Assembly: GCA_041749815.1 (NCBI GenBank)
Contig: JBGTAR010000161.1
Location: 1-14,470, forward strand
From: JAJTZA01 sp041749815
GTDB taxonomy: Bacteria; Verrucomicrobiota; Verrucomicrobiia; Chthoniobacterales; Terrimicrobiaceae
Direction of reading: 5' to 3'
Length of the DNA stretch: 14,470 bases
A program made the position numbers and the translations under genes. Positions within the stretch are counted from its first letter, which is position 1. Each line of letters starts with the position of its first letter. Under the pieces are notes generated by a model that was not told where the DNA came from, made no database searches, and saw only the letters and a program-made list of their open reading frames with translations. Shown here piece after piece: positions 1 through 6,747 of this stretch.

Positions 1-492
1 CTCCTCGCCGAGCTGAATGAGAAATACAAAGACCTTCCGACCCCTGTGCGACTCATTCCCGGGGGAGAGGTGCTTGCGGCCTTGGATACAAAAATCAGAG
101 AAGGGAAATTGCCTGGCATCGAGGCTTACTTCACCCGTCAGGCAAATGCCGAGTATTTTGCGAAAGCACGCTCCAAGCAAAAAATCTTTCCGATTCCGAC
201 AGGGGTCCCCTTCGACGCCAGTTTTGGTTTGATCAATTTTTATACTGACCGGTATCACTTCACCGACCTACCCCATAATTCACCAAATGACGGCACCATC
301 GGTGGATATGTCACCTCGCTGGTTGTTTATACGACACTGACCGGCCAAAGCCCCGTCGGTTTGCCCGCCACGATCAACGGAGAGGGGTGGGAGCAATTCG
401 ACCCCGAGGTCGATGGCGAACTCATCAGGGCCCTCCAGGAGACCGTCTGGGAGGTTGTCAGCAACAACCCTCTCACGGGCGTCAAACCCTGA
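1..492 (+). CDS. SGNH/GDSL-type hydrolase, C-terminal part (5' end outside window)
   Basis: The reading frame is open from the first base, so the protein is cut at its N-terminus and only the last 163 residues are visible. The remaining part has the look of the end of an SGNH/GDSL esterase. A Y-T-D-R-Y-H-F stretch gives a D-x-x-H pair, where these enzymes keep the Asp and His of the triad. It is followed by G-G-Y-V and then V-V-Y-T-T-L-T-G-Q-S-P, a pattern common after the catalytic His in secreted SGNH hydrolases. The catalytic Ser block and any signal peptide would lie upstream and cannot be checked. A GTG at 46 is in frame but is internal, because coding continues upstream of it. The likely role is hydrolysis of an ester on an extracellular substrate; the substrate is unknown. 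It is not a close copy of the two SGNH-like paralogues further on. A 130-bp gap with a hairpin follows. Confidence 0.6.
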   Translation, partial: LLAELNEKYKDLPTPVRLIPGGEVLAALDTKIREGKLPGIEAYFTRQANAEYFAKARSKQKIFPIPTGVPFDASFGLINFYTDRYHFTDLPHNSPNDGTIGGYVTSLVVYTTLTGQSPVGLPATINGEGWEQFDPEVDGELIRALQETVWEVVSNNPLTGVKP

Positions 493-543
493 ATCCATCA
501 GAGACCGCCAACGAATCTGCTTGTGGTTTTGCTTGCAAATCCG

Positions 544-580
544 CCTCAGAGCGATTAATCAATTGATTGATTCTTTGAGG
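544..580. other. Imperfect inverted repeat in the gap before the SGNH-like gene
   Basis: The 130-bp gap between two plus-strand genes contains an AT-rich dyad. The inner core, AATCAATTGATT at 557-568, is a perfect 12-bp palindrome. Outer arms CCTCAGAG (544-551) and CTTTGAGG (573-580) pair at seven of eight positions, one base off the core's axis. No T-tract follows on the plus strand, so it is not a standard intrinsic terminator. It could end the upstream transcript or be a protein-binding site. A weak sigma70-like pair overlaps it: TTGATT at 567-572 and AATACT at 591-596 with an 18-bp spacer, each 4 of 6 to consensus. A promoter here for the downstream cluster is therefore possible but unproven. 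Confidence 0.3.
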
Positions 581-622
581 AGGTGTGAGCAATACTTCTG
601 AAAAAAATCAATCCCTAAAACC

Positions 623-1459
623 ATGATGTTTTTCCCCAAATCTTTGACCCTGTGTCTTTTGGCAGCAGCAACTTTAGTGCATTTGATTGCGCCCTCAGCT
701 TTGGCGGTGGAAGAAGCCTCTCCAGCACCTTACGTGGATTCCAAAGCCATCAAGGAGCGATTTGATCAAATCACGGCTGAGGATATGGAGCTCTTGCGCG
801 GAAAGAACATCCTGCTTGCGAGCCGATCGTTTGGTTTAAATCTTCTCAAAGGGCTGACGGCCCTTGCGAAGCAGGACAGCAAGTATGATTTGGTATCATC
901 TTACGAGAGATACAATGTCTTCAAAGAAGGCGGGAACTTGGGCATTATTCCGGCCGATGCCTTTGATAAAACCAAGTTTGTGCATTTTTTGGCGACCTAT
1001 TATCCCCACACGAAGAGGCTGGAGGAGGTGAATGAGTTGTTGGTCGAGGGGCCCCATGGGTTTGGGAAATCCGTGGATGTTGTTGTCGTGTATTTTCACA
1101 CGGCAACCCCTGCTTTATTTGAGACTTACAAAACCACCTTGGAGCGGTGGCAGGCGGCTTACCCCAATGTGAAATTTATCGCAGTGACGTCAGGGTTCAT
1201 GGGGCCCAAATTTGCGAAGGAAAACGAGGCATCCCAGGCTTTTGGGGACATGGTGCGGGAGCAACTCAAAGGGAAAGTTCCTGTTTATGACTTGGGTGCA
1301 ATCCTAAGTGATGATTTTCGGGTGGGCAATCAGTTCTGTCCCGAATACACCGCAGATCCCGCAGAAGTCCACCCCAACCTGCCCGCCGGGGAGGAAATGA
1401 TGGCCAAGGGGTTCCTCCTGATTCTGAAAGAAACATTCAACCCACCACAAACTCCCTGA
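623..1459 (+). CDS. Secreted SGNH-hydrolase-like protein
   Basis: A 278-residue protein. Residues 1-28 form a signal peptide with a hydrophobic core ending in S-A-L-A, so the product is exported. The mature part has an SGNH-like order of blocks: a beta strand plus Ser-containing turn at 62-70 (I-L-L-A-S-R-S-F-G) where family members have GDS; a Pro-Asn strand at 181-187; an Asn at 201; and D-P-A-E-V-H-P at 245-251 followed by G256, recalling the C-terminal Asp/His block. The Asp is five residues before the His instead of the usual three, so activity is uncertain. The gene at 3397 encodes a clear full-length paralogue. The start at 623 gives a good signal peptide; an in-frame ATG directly follows at 626. 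No Shine-Dalgarno motif is in range. It lies 13 bp before the acetylesterase gene, probably in the same operon. Likely role: extracytoplasmic esterase or glycan-binding derivative of that fold. Confidence 0.65.
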   Translation: MMFFPKSLTLCLLAAATLVHLIAPSALAVEEASPAPYVDSKAIKERFDQITAEDMELLRGKNILLASRSFGLNLLKGLTALAKQDSKYDLVSSYERYNVFKEGGNLGIIPADAFDKTKFVHFLATYYPHTKRLEEVNELLVEGPHGFGKSVDVVVVYFHTATPALFETYKTTLERWQAAYPNVKFIAVTSGFMGPKFAKENEASQAFGDMVREQLKGKVPVYDLGAILSDDFRVGNQFCPEYTADPAEVHPNLPAGEEMMAKGFLLILKETFNPPQTP

Positions 1460-1472
1460 CATTTCCTTTCCA

Positions 1473-3380
1473 ATGAAAAAAATCCTCCCACTGCTTCCCT
1501 TGTTCCTGCTCACCCTTTGTGGATTTTTGGCATCAGCCCATGCTGAGCTTCGCCTGGCAACAATCTTCCAGGACCGGATGGTCTTACAGCGAGAGAAACC
1601 GCTACCGATCTGGGGATGGGCTGAACCCAAACAATCCGTCACAGTGAATTTTGCGGGACAAAAAAAATCTGCACAGGCGGATGAGAATGGTCGCTGGCAG
1701 GTGGATCTTGATGCCTTGGAGGCCTCCTCCAAAGGGCAGTCCCTGAACGTTGAAGCCGGTACAGAGTCAAAAAGTCTGAATGATGTTCTGGTGGGAGAGG
1801 TCTGGATCTGCGCCGGCCAATCCAACATGGCCCGCCCCCTCCGCAACGACTCCTTTGATTATCCCTTTTTCAAAGATTACTCCGAGGATGCCGAATATCC
1901 GGGGATCAGAATTTTCGATGTGCCAACATATTCCTCGGCAACACCACTGGACGATTTTGACCCCCAGATTCAGGGCAGCGCGTCCTGGCAGATTCTCAGC
2001 AAAGCCACCTCGATGCAAACCATGAGCATCGCCTTCTTTTTTGCCAAGGACCTCCACAAAACGCTGGGAGTTCCTGTGGGGTTGGTGCAAGTCGCCGTGA
2101 GCGGCACCCCCCTCACCGCCTGGATGGCCAAAGAAACCTTCGATGCCACAGCTGCCGAGGTTCCCGGTCTCCCAAATTACAGCAAGGCCTTCGAGGAAGC
2201 TGATCAGAAGCTTGCCAAAGCGAAACTGAGTTACAAAGACTGGGCAGGTCTGGAGACGGAATTGGCGGCATGGCGAAAAGACCCCAAGGGACGGTGGCCG
2301 GGCAGCAACTCTATCATTCCGGATTTTCCGGCGGTTCTTTACAACGCCCTGATCCACCCCCTGGCCCCGATGGCCTTTCGCGGCGTGTTGTGGCATCAGG
2401 GGGAAAGCGGTCCTGGCTCAAAACACAAGGAACTGTTTGTGGCCAATGTCGCACAATGGCAAAAACTCTTTGGTCAGGATTTTTATTTTATTTGGGGCTC
2501 CCTCACACGGAAGACCGCCACCGCACCTCCACTTCTTCCCTCAATGGAAATTGCGCGCATGGTGAACGAGGAATTTCTCCTTGCCTCCCAGGACTTCGGT
2601 CCGGAGGGCCGCGGTGTGCTTGTGAATTTCCTCGACCTTGGAAATTCGACAACCCATTGGGCGATGAAGGAAGAAGCCGGCCAAAGGATGGCGGGCGCCG
2701 CGCTTGCACGGATCTTCGGAAAACCCGAAACCGTCTTCACTGGCCCCGAATTGGTCGAGGCCTCCATTGATGGCGATAAGGTGCGGGCAAAGTTCCGTCA
2801 TATTGGCGGCGGGCTGGTTTACGAACCCTCTGTAAACGGGATTTCCGGCTTTGTGATGGAGGGGAAATCCGGAGAAATGGTTTGGGCGAATGTTGCCATT
2901 GACGGCGACACCGTGGTGTTTTCCCATCCGGATATCAAAACTCCTGCAAATGTGAGTTATGGGTGGCATAACAACCCCCACGAGACCTTGTTCAACAAGG
3001 AGGGATTTCCAGCGTTCAGCTTTCGGGCTGTTCCCCGCACCCTTGTGAAAAAGGGCACACCCAGCACACCGCTGGTTGAGATCGTGTCCCCAGCGCCGAA
3101 TGTGGAACTCAACGTCAGCCATGTCCGGCGGGAGGGATACCTTTTTAATGTCGTTCAGCTCAAAAGCTCCGGCGGCACGGCCACCGTGCGAGCCTATGTT
3201 CCGTCAGATTGGAAAGAAGCCACGGTGACTTCGAAAGGTTCACCTGTGGAAACGGGCCCCATACAAACGGATGCCGGAGGGGACCGCTTTTACGAAATGA
3301 CGACCGAAATCAACGGTCCTGATATCCAGGTTTCAAACGCTGCCAAGGTTCCGGATTTTTCAAAGATCCACCGATTTTAA
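1473..3380 (+). CDS. Sialate O-acetylesterase family protein (secreted)
   Basis: A 635-residue exported protein with a signal peptide (residues 1-24, ending A-S-A-H-A). It matches the sialate 9-O-acetylesterase family (SASA/DUF303). An N-terminal beta domain (about 25-105) contains F-Q-D-R-M-V-L-Q-R and P-I-W-G-W-A. The nucleophile block V-W-I-C-A-G-Q-S-N-M has Ser117. H-Q-G-E-S at 308-312 is the family's conserved internal motif. The expected C-terminal His block is F-L-D-L-G-N-S-T-T-H-W (His395), followed by G-Q-R-M-A-G-A-A-L. Family members usually show Asp-Ile-His-Pro here, so this block is divergent. Residues from about 540 onward form a beta-rich tail I do not recognise. Such enzymes remove acetyl esters from sialic acids or, in many environmental bacteria, from plant or algal polysaccharides; the substrate here is not shown. 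Its position between two SGNH-like paralogues suggests a glycan deacetylation role. Confidence 0.85.
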   Translation: MKKILPLLPLFLLTLCGFLASAHAELRLATIFQDRMVLQREKPLPIWGWAEPKQSVTVNFAGQKKSAQADENGRWQVDLDALEASSKGQSLNVEAGTESKSLNDVLVGEVWICAGQSNMARPLRNDSFDYPFFKDYSEDAEYPGIRIFDVPTYSSATPLDDFDPQIQGSASWQILSKATSMQTMSIAFFFAKDLHKTLGVPVGLVQVAVSGTPLTAWMAKETFDATAAEVPGLPNYSKAFEEADQKLAKAKLSYKDWAGLETELAAWRKDPKGRWPGSNSIIPDFPAVLYNALIHPLAPMAFRGVLWHQGESGPGSKHKELFVANVAQWQKLFGQDFYFIWGSLTRKTATAPPLLPSMEIARMVNEEFLLASQDFGPEGRGVLVNFLDLGNSTTHWAMKEEAGQRMAGAALARIFGKPETVFTGPELVEASIDGDKVRAKFRHIGGGLVYEPSVNGISGFVMEGKSGEMVWANVAIDGDTVVFSHPDIKTPANVSYGWHNNPHETLFNKEGFPAFSFRAVPRTLVKKGTPSTPLVEIVSPAPNVELNVSHVRREGYLFNVVQLKSSGGTATVRAYVPSDWKEATVTSKGSPVETGPIQTDAGGDRFYEMTTEINGPDIQVSNAAKVPDFSKIHRF

Positions 3381-3396
3381 TCTAACCCTGCTCAGC

Positions 3397-4722
3397 ATGA
3401 CCCCTCTTTGGCGCCCACTCATCAGCCCTGCGGTCTGGCAAATCTTTGCCCTGACCGTTTTAATTTCATCTTTGAACGTCAGGGGTGGAGAACCTTCCTA
3501 CGTTGATTCCAAGGCCATCCAGGAACGCTTTGATCAGATCACCCCTGCGGATCTGGAGCTCCTGAGGGGCAAGAAAATCCTCTTTGCGAGTCGTTCCTTC
3601 GGCCTAAACATGTTCAAGGGCCTGAGAGCTTTGGCCAAAACAGACAAGAGCTACGACATCGTTTCTTCCTACGAACTATTCAATGTCTTCAAGCAGGGCG
3701 GTGATTTGGGCATCATCCCCGCGGACGCCTTTCAAAAGACCAATGTGGTGCACGTGCTGATTGCGGCTTATCCACCTTCCAAACGACTGACGGAGATCGA
3801 TCAGCTCCTGAATGAGGCTCCTCACGAATTTGGGAAAACCGTCGATTTTATTTTCACTGATTATTCGACCATTGGCCCTGAGGATGCCGAGCCGTATTTG
3901 CAGGCAATGGCCGGATGGCAGACCAAGTTTCCCAATGCCAAAGTGATTTATACGACTGGTGGAATGAAAGGACCCAAGCACGCGGAGAAGAATGAGGAGT
4001 CTCATGCATTTGGGGAAAAAATCCGTGCGGCGGTCAAAGGAAAAGCTCCGCTCTATGACATGGAGGCCATTCTTAGTGACGACTGGAAGAATGGCAACCT
4101 GGTCGTTCCCGAATACTCGCGAGACCCCTCCGAAGTTCATCCCAGCGCACCGGCTGGTGAGGAAGCGCTGGCCAAGGGATTTCTCCTCGTACTGAGCGAG
4201 GCCTTGACTTCAAACCCAGGGACAGAAGTGACACCTTCCCCGCAGACAGCGGGCACCCCGAGCATGACCACAACTCTTCCGGCCAACCACCCAGAGGCAA
4301 AAGCCGTGCGTGCGATACTCGACGCAAACAACCTCAAAGCAAAAACCGTCGAGGGTGTCTCCGTTGTGGAAAATGGGCACATCGTGGAATTATTCCTCCA
4401 GGAAACCGGGATCACGAACCTCACGGAAGAGATTGGCGTGCTCACCGCGCTGCGCAAACTCCACATCTACGGCGACAGGGACCTCGGCGAACTGCTCCTC
4501 CAAACAATTTCTCCTGCCATCGGCCAGTGCACCGCAATCACGGAACTCCTCCTCAATCAAAATGAGCTCACGACCCTGCCCGCTGAAATCGCCAGGCTAC
4601 AAAATCTCCGGCTGCTCTCGATCGCTGACAACCACCTCACCAACCTCCCTCCAACCGTGACCGTTTGGGCAGAAAAATTTGACCCCAAAGGCCTCAAGGA
4701 TCAAAAACCAGCAGGAAACTAG
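3397..4722 (+). CDS. Secreted SGNH-like protein fused to leucine-rich repeats
   Basis: A 441-residue, two-part protein. Residues 1-31 look like a signal peptide. Residues 34-268 align without large gaps to the protein encoded at 623 and share its blocks: A-S-R-S-F-G (64-69), G-I-I-P-A-D-A-F (105-112), Asn199, and D-P-S-E-V-H-P (243-249). A Thr/Pro/Ser-rich linker (about 271-298) leads to a leucine-rich-repeat region (about 302-424). That region opens with the helical A-V-R-A-I-L-D-A-N-N-L cap seen in many bacterial LRR proteins, then L-x-x-L-x-L-type repeats such as I-T-E-L-L-L-N-Q-N-E-L-T-T-L-P. LRRs normally mediate binding to proteins or glycans, so the tail may target the SGNH domain (inference). 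The start at 3397 is 16 bp after the acetylesterase stop. The gene probably arose by duplication of the gene at 623 plus acquisition of the repeats, or the other copy lost them. Confidence 0.75.
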   Translation: MTPLWRPLISPAVWQIFALTVLISSLNVRGGEPSYVDSKAIQERFDQITPADLELLRGKKILFASRSFGLNMFKGLRALAKTDKSYDIVSSYELFNVFKQGGDLGIIPADAFQKTNVVHVLIAAYPPSKRLTEIDQLLNEAPHEFGKTVDFIFTDYSTIGPEDAEPYLQAMAGWQTKFPNAKVIYTTGGMKGPKHAEKNEESHAFGEKIRAAVKGKAPLYDMEAILSDDWKNGNLVVPEYSRDPSEVHPSAPAGEEALAKGFLLVLSEALTSNPGTEVTPSPQTAGTPSMTTTLPANHPEAKAVRAILDANNLKAKTVEGVSVVENGHIVELFLQETGITNLTEEIGVLTALRKLHIYGDRDLGELLLQTISPAIGQCTAITELLLNQNELTTLPAEIARLQNLRLLSIADNHLTNLPPTVTVWAEKFDPKGLKDQKPAGN

Positions 4723-4729
4723 AATTAAG

Positions 4730-5725
4730 ATGAACACACGAAAAAGCACAGGACCACGCAAGGTCATCATTGGAACAACCCTGTTTTCAGTATTTGAGGA
4801 CCGCCCCTATGAGACTCTGGAAAAACGTCTGGAAGAAATCAGTGTGCGTATGGACGAAATGGCAATTGATGCCACAAAAAAGTACGGCCGCGGCCTGGAC
4901 CTTGCGGTTTTCCCCGAAAATTCTCTCAACCCCCGTTTCGGCGAAACCTCGGCGGATCGGGCAGTGCCTCTCAGCGGTGCCGCCCACACTGCGCTTGGCA
5001 ACATGGCCCGCCGACACAACACCTATCTTGTGGTCAGCTTCAACCTCCTTGAAGAAGATGGCCGGGTTTTTAATGTGGCTGTGATGTTTGATCGTCAGGG
5101 GCAAGTCGCGGGAATTTATCGCAAGGTCTTCTGCTTGGCTGACCCCGGCGGCGAATCCGTGGAACGTGGAAAAATTCCGGGTTCTGAATTTCCGGTTTTT
5201 GAGACTGACTTTGGGCGGGTTGCCATGGCGGTTTGTTATGACATGGGTTTTGATGAATTGTTTGAATCCTACGCAGCCAGTGGGGTGGAGATCATCGCCT
5301 GGCCCTCGATGTCTCCACAAACCGTTGTGCCACGGCTGTACTCCAGACGATTTGGCTTTTATATCGTCTCCTCCACGCCACGCAGCAATGCCTCGATTTT
5401 TGATCCCCTTGGTGAAATCTCGGCCCAAGTCACGAGCGAAGGATTCGTCACACACGAAATTGACCTCGAATACCGTCTCATTCATTGGCAACCCGCATTG
5501 GGCGAGGGAATAGATCTGGATAAAAAATTCGGGCCCGCCATGGGCGTCCGATACGACCCCCAAGAAGATTATGGCATGGTTTGGTCGAATGACCCCGGTT
5601 CTTCAATTGATGCTTTGCTGGAAAAGGCGGGGCTTCAGACAGACCATGACGCCCGCCAACTGGCACGCTCGGCTTGCAAAAAAGTCCTCGCGGGTTCCTC
5701 CACAGCTCAAGCCTCTCAAAAATAG
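4730..5725 (+). CDS. Carbon-nitrogen hydrolase (nitrilase superfamily)
   Basis: A 331-residue protein with the complete Glu-Lys-Cys triad of the nitrilase superfamily: E63 in V-F-P-E-N-S-L, K132 in G-I-Y-R-K-V-F, and C169 in V-A-M-A-V-C-Y-D-M-G-F. The following V-E-I-I-A-W-P-S at 186-193 is the usual strand after the nucleophile. These enzymes cleave non-peptide amides, carbamoyl groups or nitriles; the branch and substrate cannot be set from sequence alone. There is no signal peptide, so it should act in the cytoplasm, unlike the preceding genes. I chose the ATG at 4730, seven bp after the upstream stop. An in-frame ATG at 4679 lies inside the upstream gene and would only add a charged, non-conserved leader. 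Tight spacing suggests co-transcription with the SGNH/acetylesterase genes. After about residue 290 the chain extends past the core fold as a helical, unconserved-looking tail. Confidence 0.85.
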   Translation: MNTRKSTGPRKVIIGTTLFSVFEDRPYETLEKRLEEISVRMDEMAIDATKKYGRGLDLAVFPENSLNPRFGETSADRAVPLSGAAHTALGNMARRHNTYLVVSFNLLEEDGRVFNVAVMFDRQGQVAGIYRKVFCLADPGGESVERGKIPGSEFPVFETDFGRVAMAVCYDMGFDELFESYAASGVEIIAWPSMSPQTVVPRLYSRRFGFYIVSSTPRSNASIFDPLGEISAQVTSEGFVTHEIDLEYRLIHWQPALGEGIDLDKKFGPAMGVRYDPQEDYGMVWSNDPGSSIDALLEKAGLQTDHDARQLARSACKKVLAGSSTAQASQK

Positions 5726-5748
5726 TTTTTGCTGGATTTGGATGGGAA

Positions 5749-5773
5749 GCCACGTCAGAGAGTATGACGTGGC
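5749..5773. other. Perfect 9-bp inverted repeat downstream of the amidase gene
   Basis: Arms GCCACGTCA (5749-5757) and TGACGTGGC (5765-5773) are exact reverse complements around a 7-base loop. They lie 23 bp after the amidase stop codon and about 90 bp before the transglutaminase start. The stem is strong, but neither strand has a run of T after it, so it is not a textbook Rho-independent terminator. It may mark the 3' end of the upstream transcript, stabilise it, or be an operator with TGACGT half sites. Confidence 0.4.
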
Positions 5774-5864
5774 AGGGCTGATGCGTGGGCCAAACCTTGC
5801 GGAAATCTCCACAGCATTGTACCAAACATCCTCTTCACGGACTCCCTGACCGGCACGACCCACC

Positions 5865-6722
5865 ATGAAAAAAATTCGCATCACCCACGAGACCCAATAC
5901 CACTACAACCAACCAGTCACATTTGGTCTTCATCGCGCCTTGATGAGACCGCGTGAAGGGCATGATGTGCATATCGACCGCGGCCGCTTGGAAATTCAAC
6001 CCAAAGCCTCGGTCCGATGGGTGCGCGACCTTGATGGCAATTCAGTGGCCAAGATCACCTTCACCGAACCCGCAAAGACATTGCGCATCTTCAGTGAGGT
6101 CGATGTGGATCTCTATGACGAGCAATTGGTGGATTGTCATGTGGATCCCTATGCCAAGTCCTTTCCATTTCAATACCCTCAAAGCGAGCATCTCGGGTTG
6201 GTTCCGTACCGGCTTCCAAGTTTCCCTCAGGATGGATCGACGTTAAGAGAATGGCTTGGTGACTTATATAAACCAGGTCAGTTGATCGATACCCTGGAAC
6301 TGCTAAAAAATCTCAACACACGGATATTTGAGGTCTTTCAATATTCCCGTCGTGAGGATCCCGGCGTGCAATCGCCCAGCGAGACCATTCGCTTGGGAAG
6401 CGGATCCTGCCGCGATTATGCCGTTCTGATGATGGAAGCCGCACGGCATTGGGGCCTTGCCGCACAATTTGTGACTGGCTACGTGCAGATGGGAGAAGGC
6501 CAGCATGGCGCGACCCATGCATGGACGGAAATTTACATCCCGGGGGCAGGGTGGCAGGGCTACGATCCCACCAACAATAAACTTGCGGGGGACGAACATA
6601 TCTCCGTCGGCGTGGCTCCCCATCACGCCCAAGCCTCTCCGCTCTCCGGTTCCTGGTCAGGCCCATCCGATGCTTTCGAAAGCATGGATGTTTCCGTTCA
6701 GGTTGTGGCACTCGAGAAATAA
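5865..6722 (+). CDS. Transglutaminase-like cysteine protease/amidase family protein
   Basis: A 285-residue protein with the two-part architecture of bacterial transglutaminase-like proteins. The N-terminal beta region (about 1-100) begins with I-T-H-E-T-Q-Y-H-Y, the typical opening of the bacterial transglutaminase N-terminal domain. The core has all three catalytic blocks: C182 in G-S-G-S-C-R-D-Y-A, H218 in G-A-T-H-A-W-T-E-I-Y, and D234 in G-Y-D-P-T-N. Family members act as proteases, peptidases or amidases more often than as true cross-linkers. There is no signal peptide, so a cytoplasmic location is expected. The start at 5865 places the conserved motif at the very N-terminus. It is followed after 25 bp by a lipoprotein gene and is likely co-transcribed with it. 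No clear promoter or ribosome binding site is visible upstream. Substrate is unknown. Confidence 0.87.
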   Translation: MKKIRITHETQYHYNQPVTFGLHRALMRPREGHDVHIDRGRLEIQPKASVRWVRDLDGNSVAKITFTEPAKTLRIFSEVDVDLYDEQLVDCHVDPYAKSFPFQYPQSEHLGLVPYRLPSFPQDGSTLREWLGDLYKPGQLIDTLELLKNLNTRIFEVFQYSRREDPGVQSPSETIRLGSGSCRDYAVLMMEAARHWGLAAQFVTGYVQMGEGQHGATHAWTEIYIPGAGWQGYDPTNNKLAGDEHISVGVAPHHAQASPLSGSWSGPSDAFESMDVSVQVVALEK

Positions 6723-6747
6723 ATTGTTCACGAAGAACATCCATCCC

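Noticed and set aside
585..626. 13-residue leader peptide starting at a GTG beside AGGAGG and ending in TGA that overlaps the ATG at 623
   Set aside because: The GTG is only one base from the AGGAGG, too close for normal initiation, and the peptide has no attenuator-like codon run.
4679..4729. Earlier ATG for the amidase inside the SGNH-LRR gene
   Set aside because: It adds 17 charged residues outside the conserved fold, while the ATG at 4730 sits neatly after the upstream stop.
4787..5563. 258-codon minus-strand open frame opposite the amidase gene
   Set aside because: The plus strand has an intact Glu-Lys-Cys enzyme; the antisense translation looks like a codon-bias shadow.
6505..6747. 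N-terminal extension of the lipoprotein reading frame
   Set aside because: It overlaps the transglutaminase gene and would place the lipobox signal peptide in the interior; the ATG at 6748 gives a proper lipoprotein.
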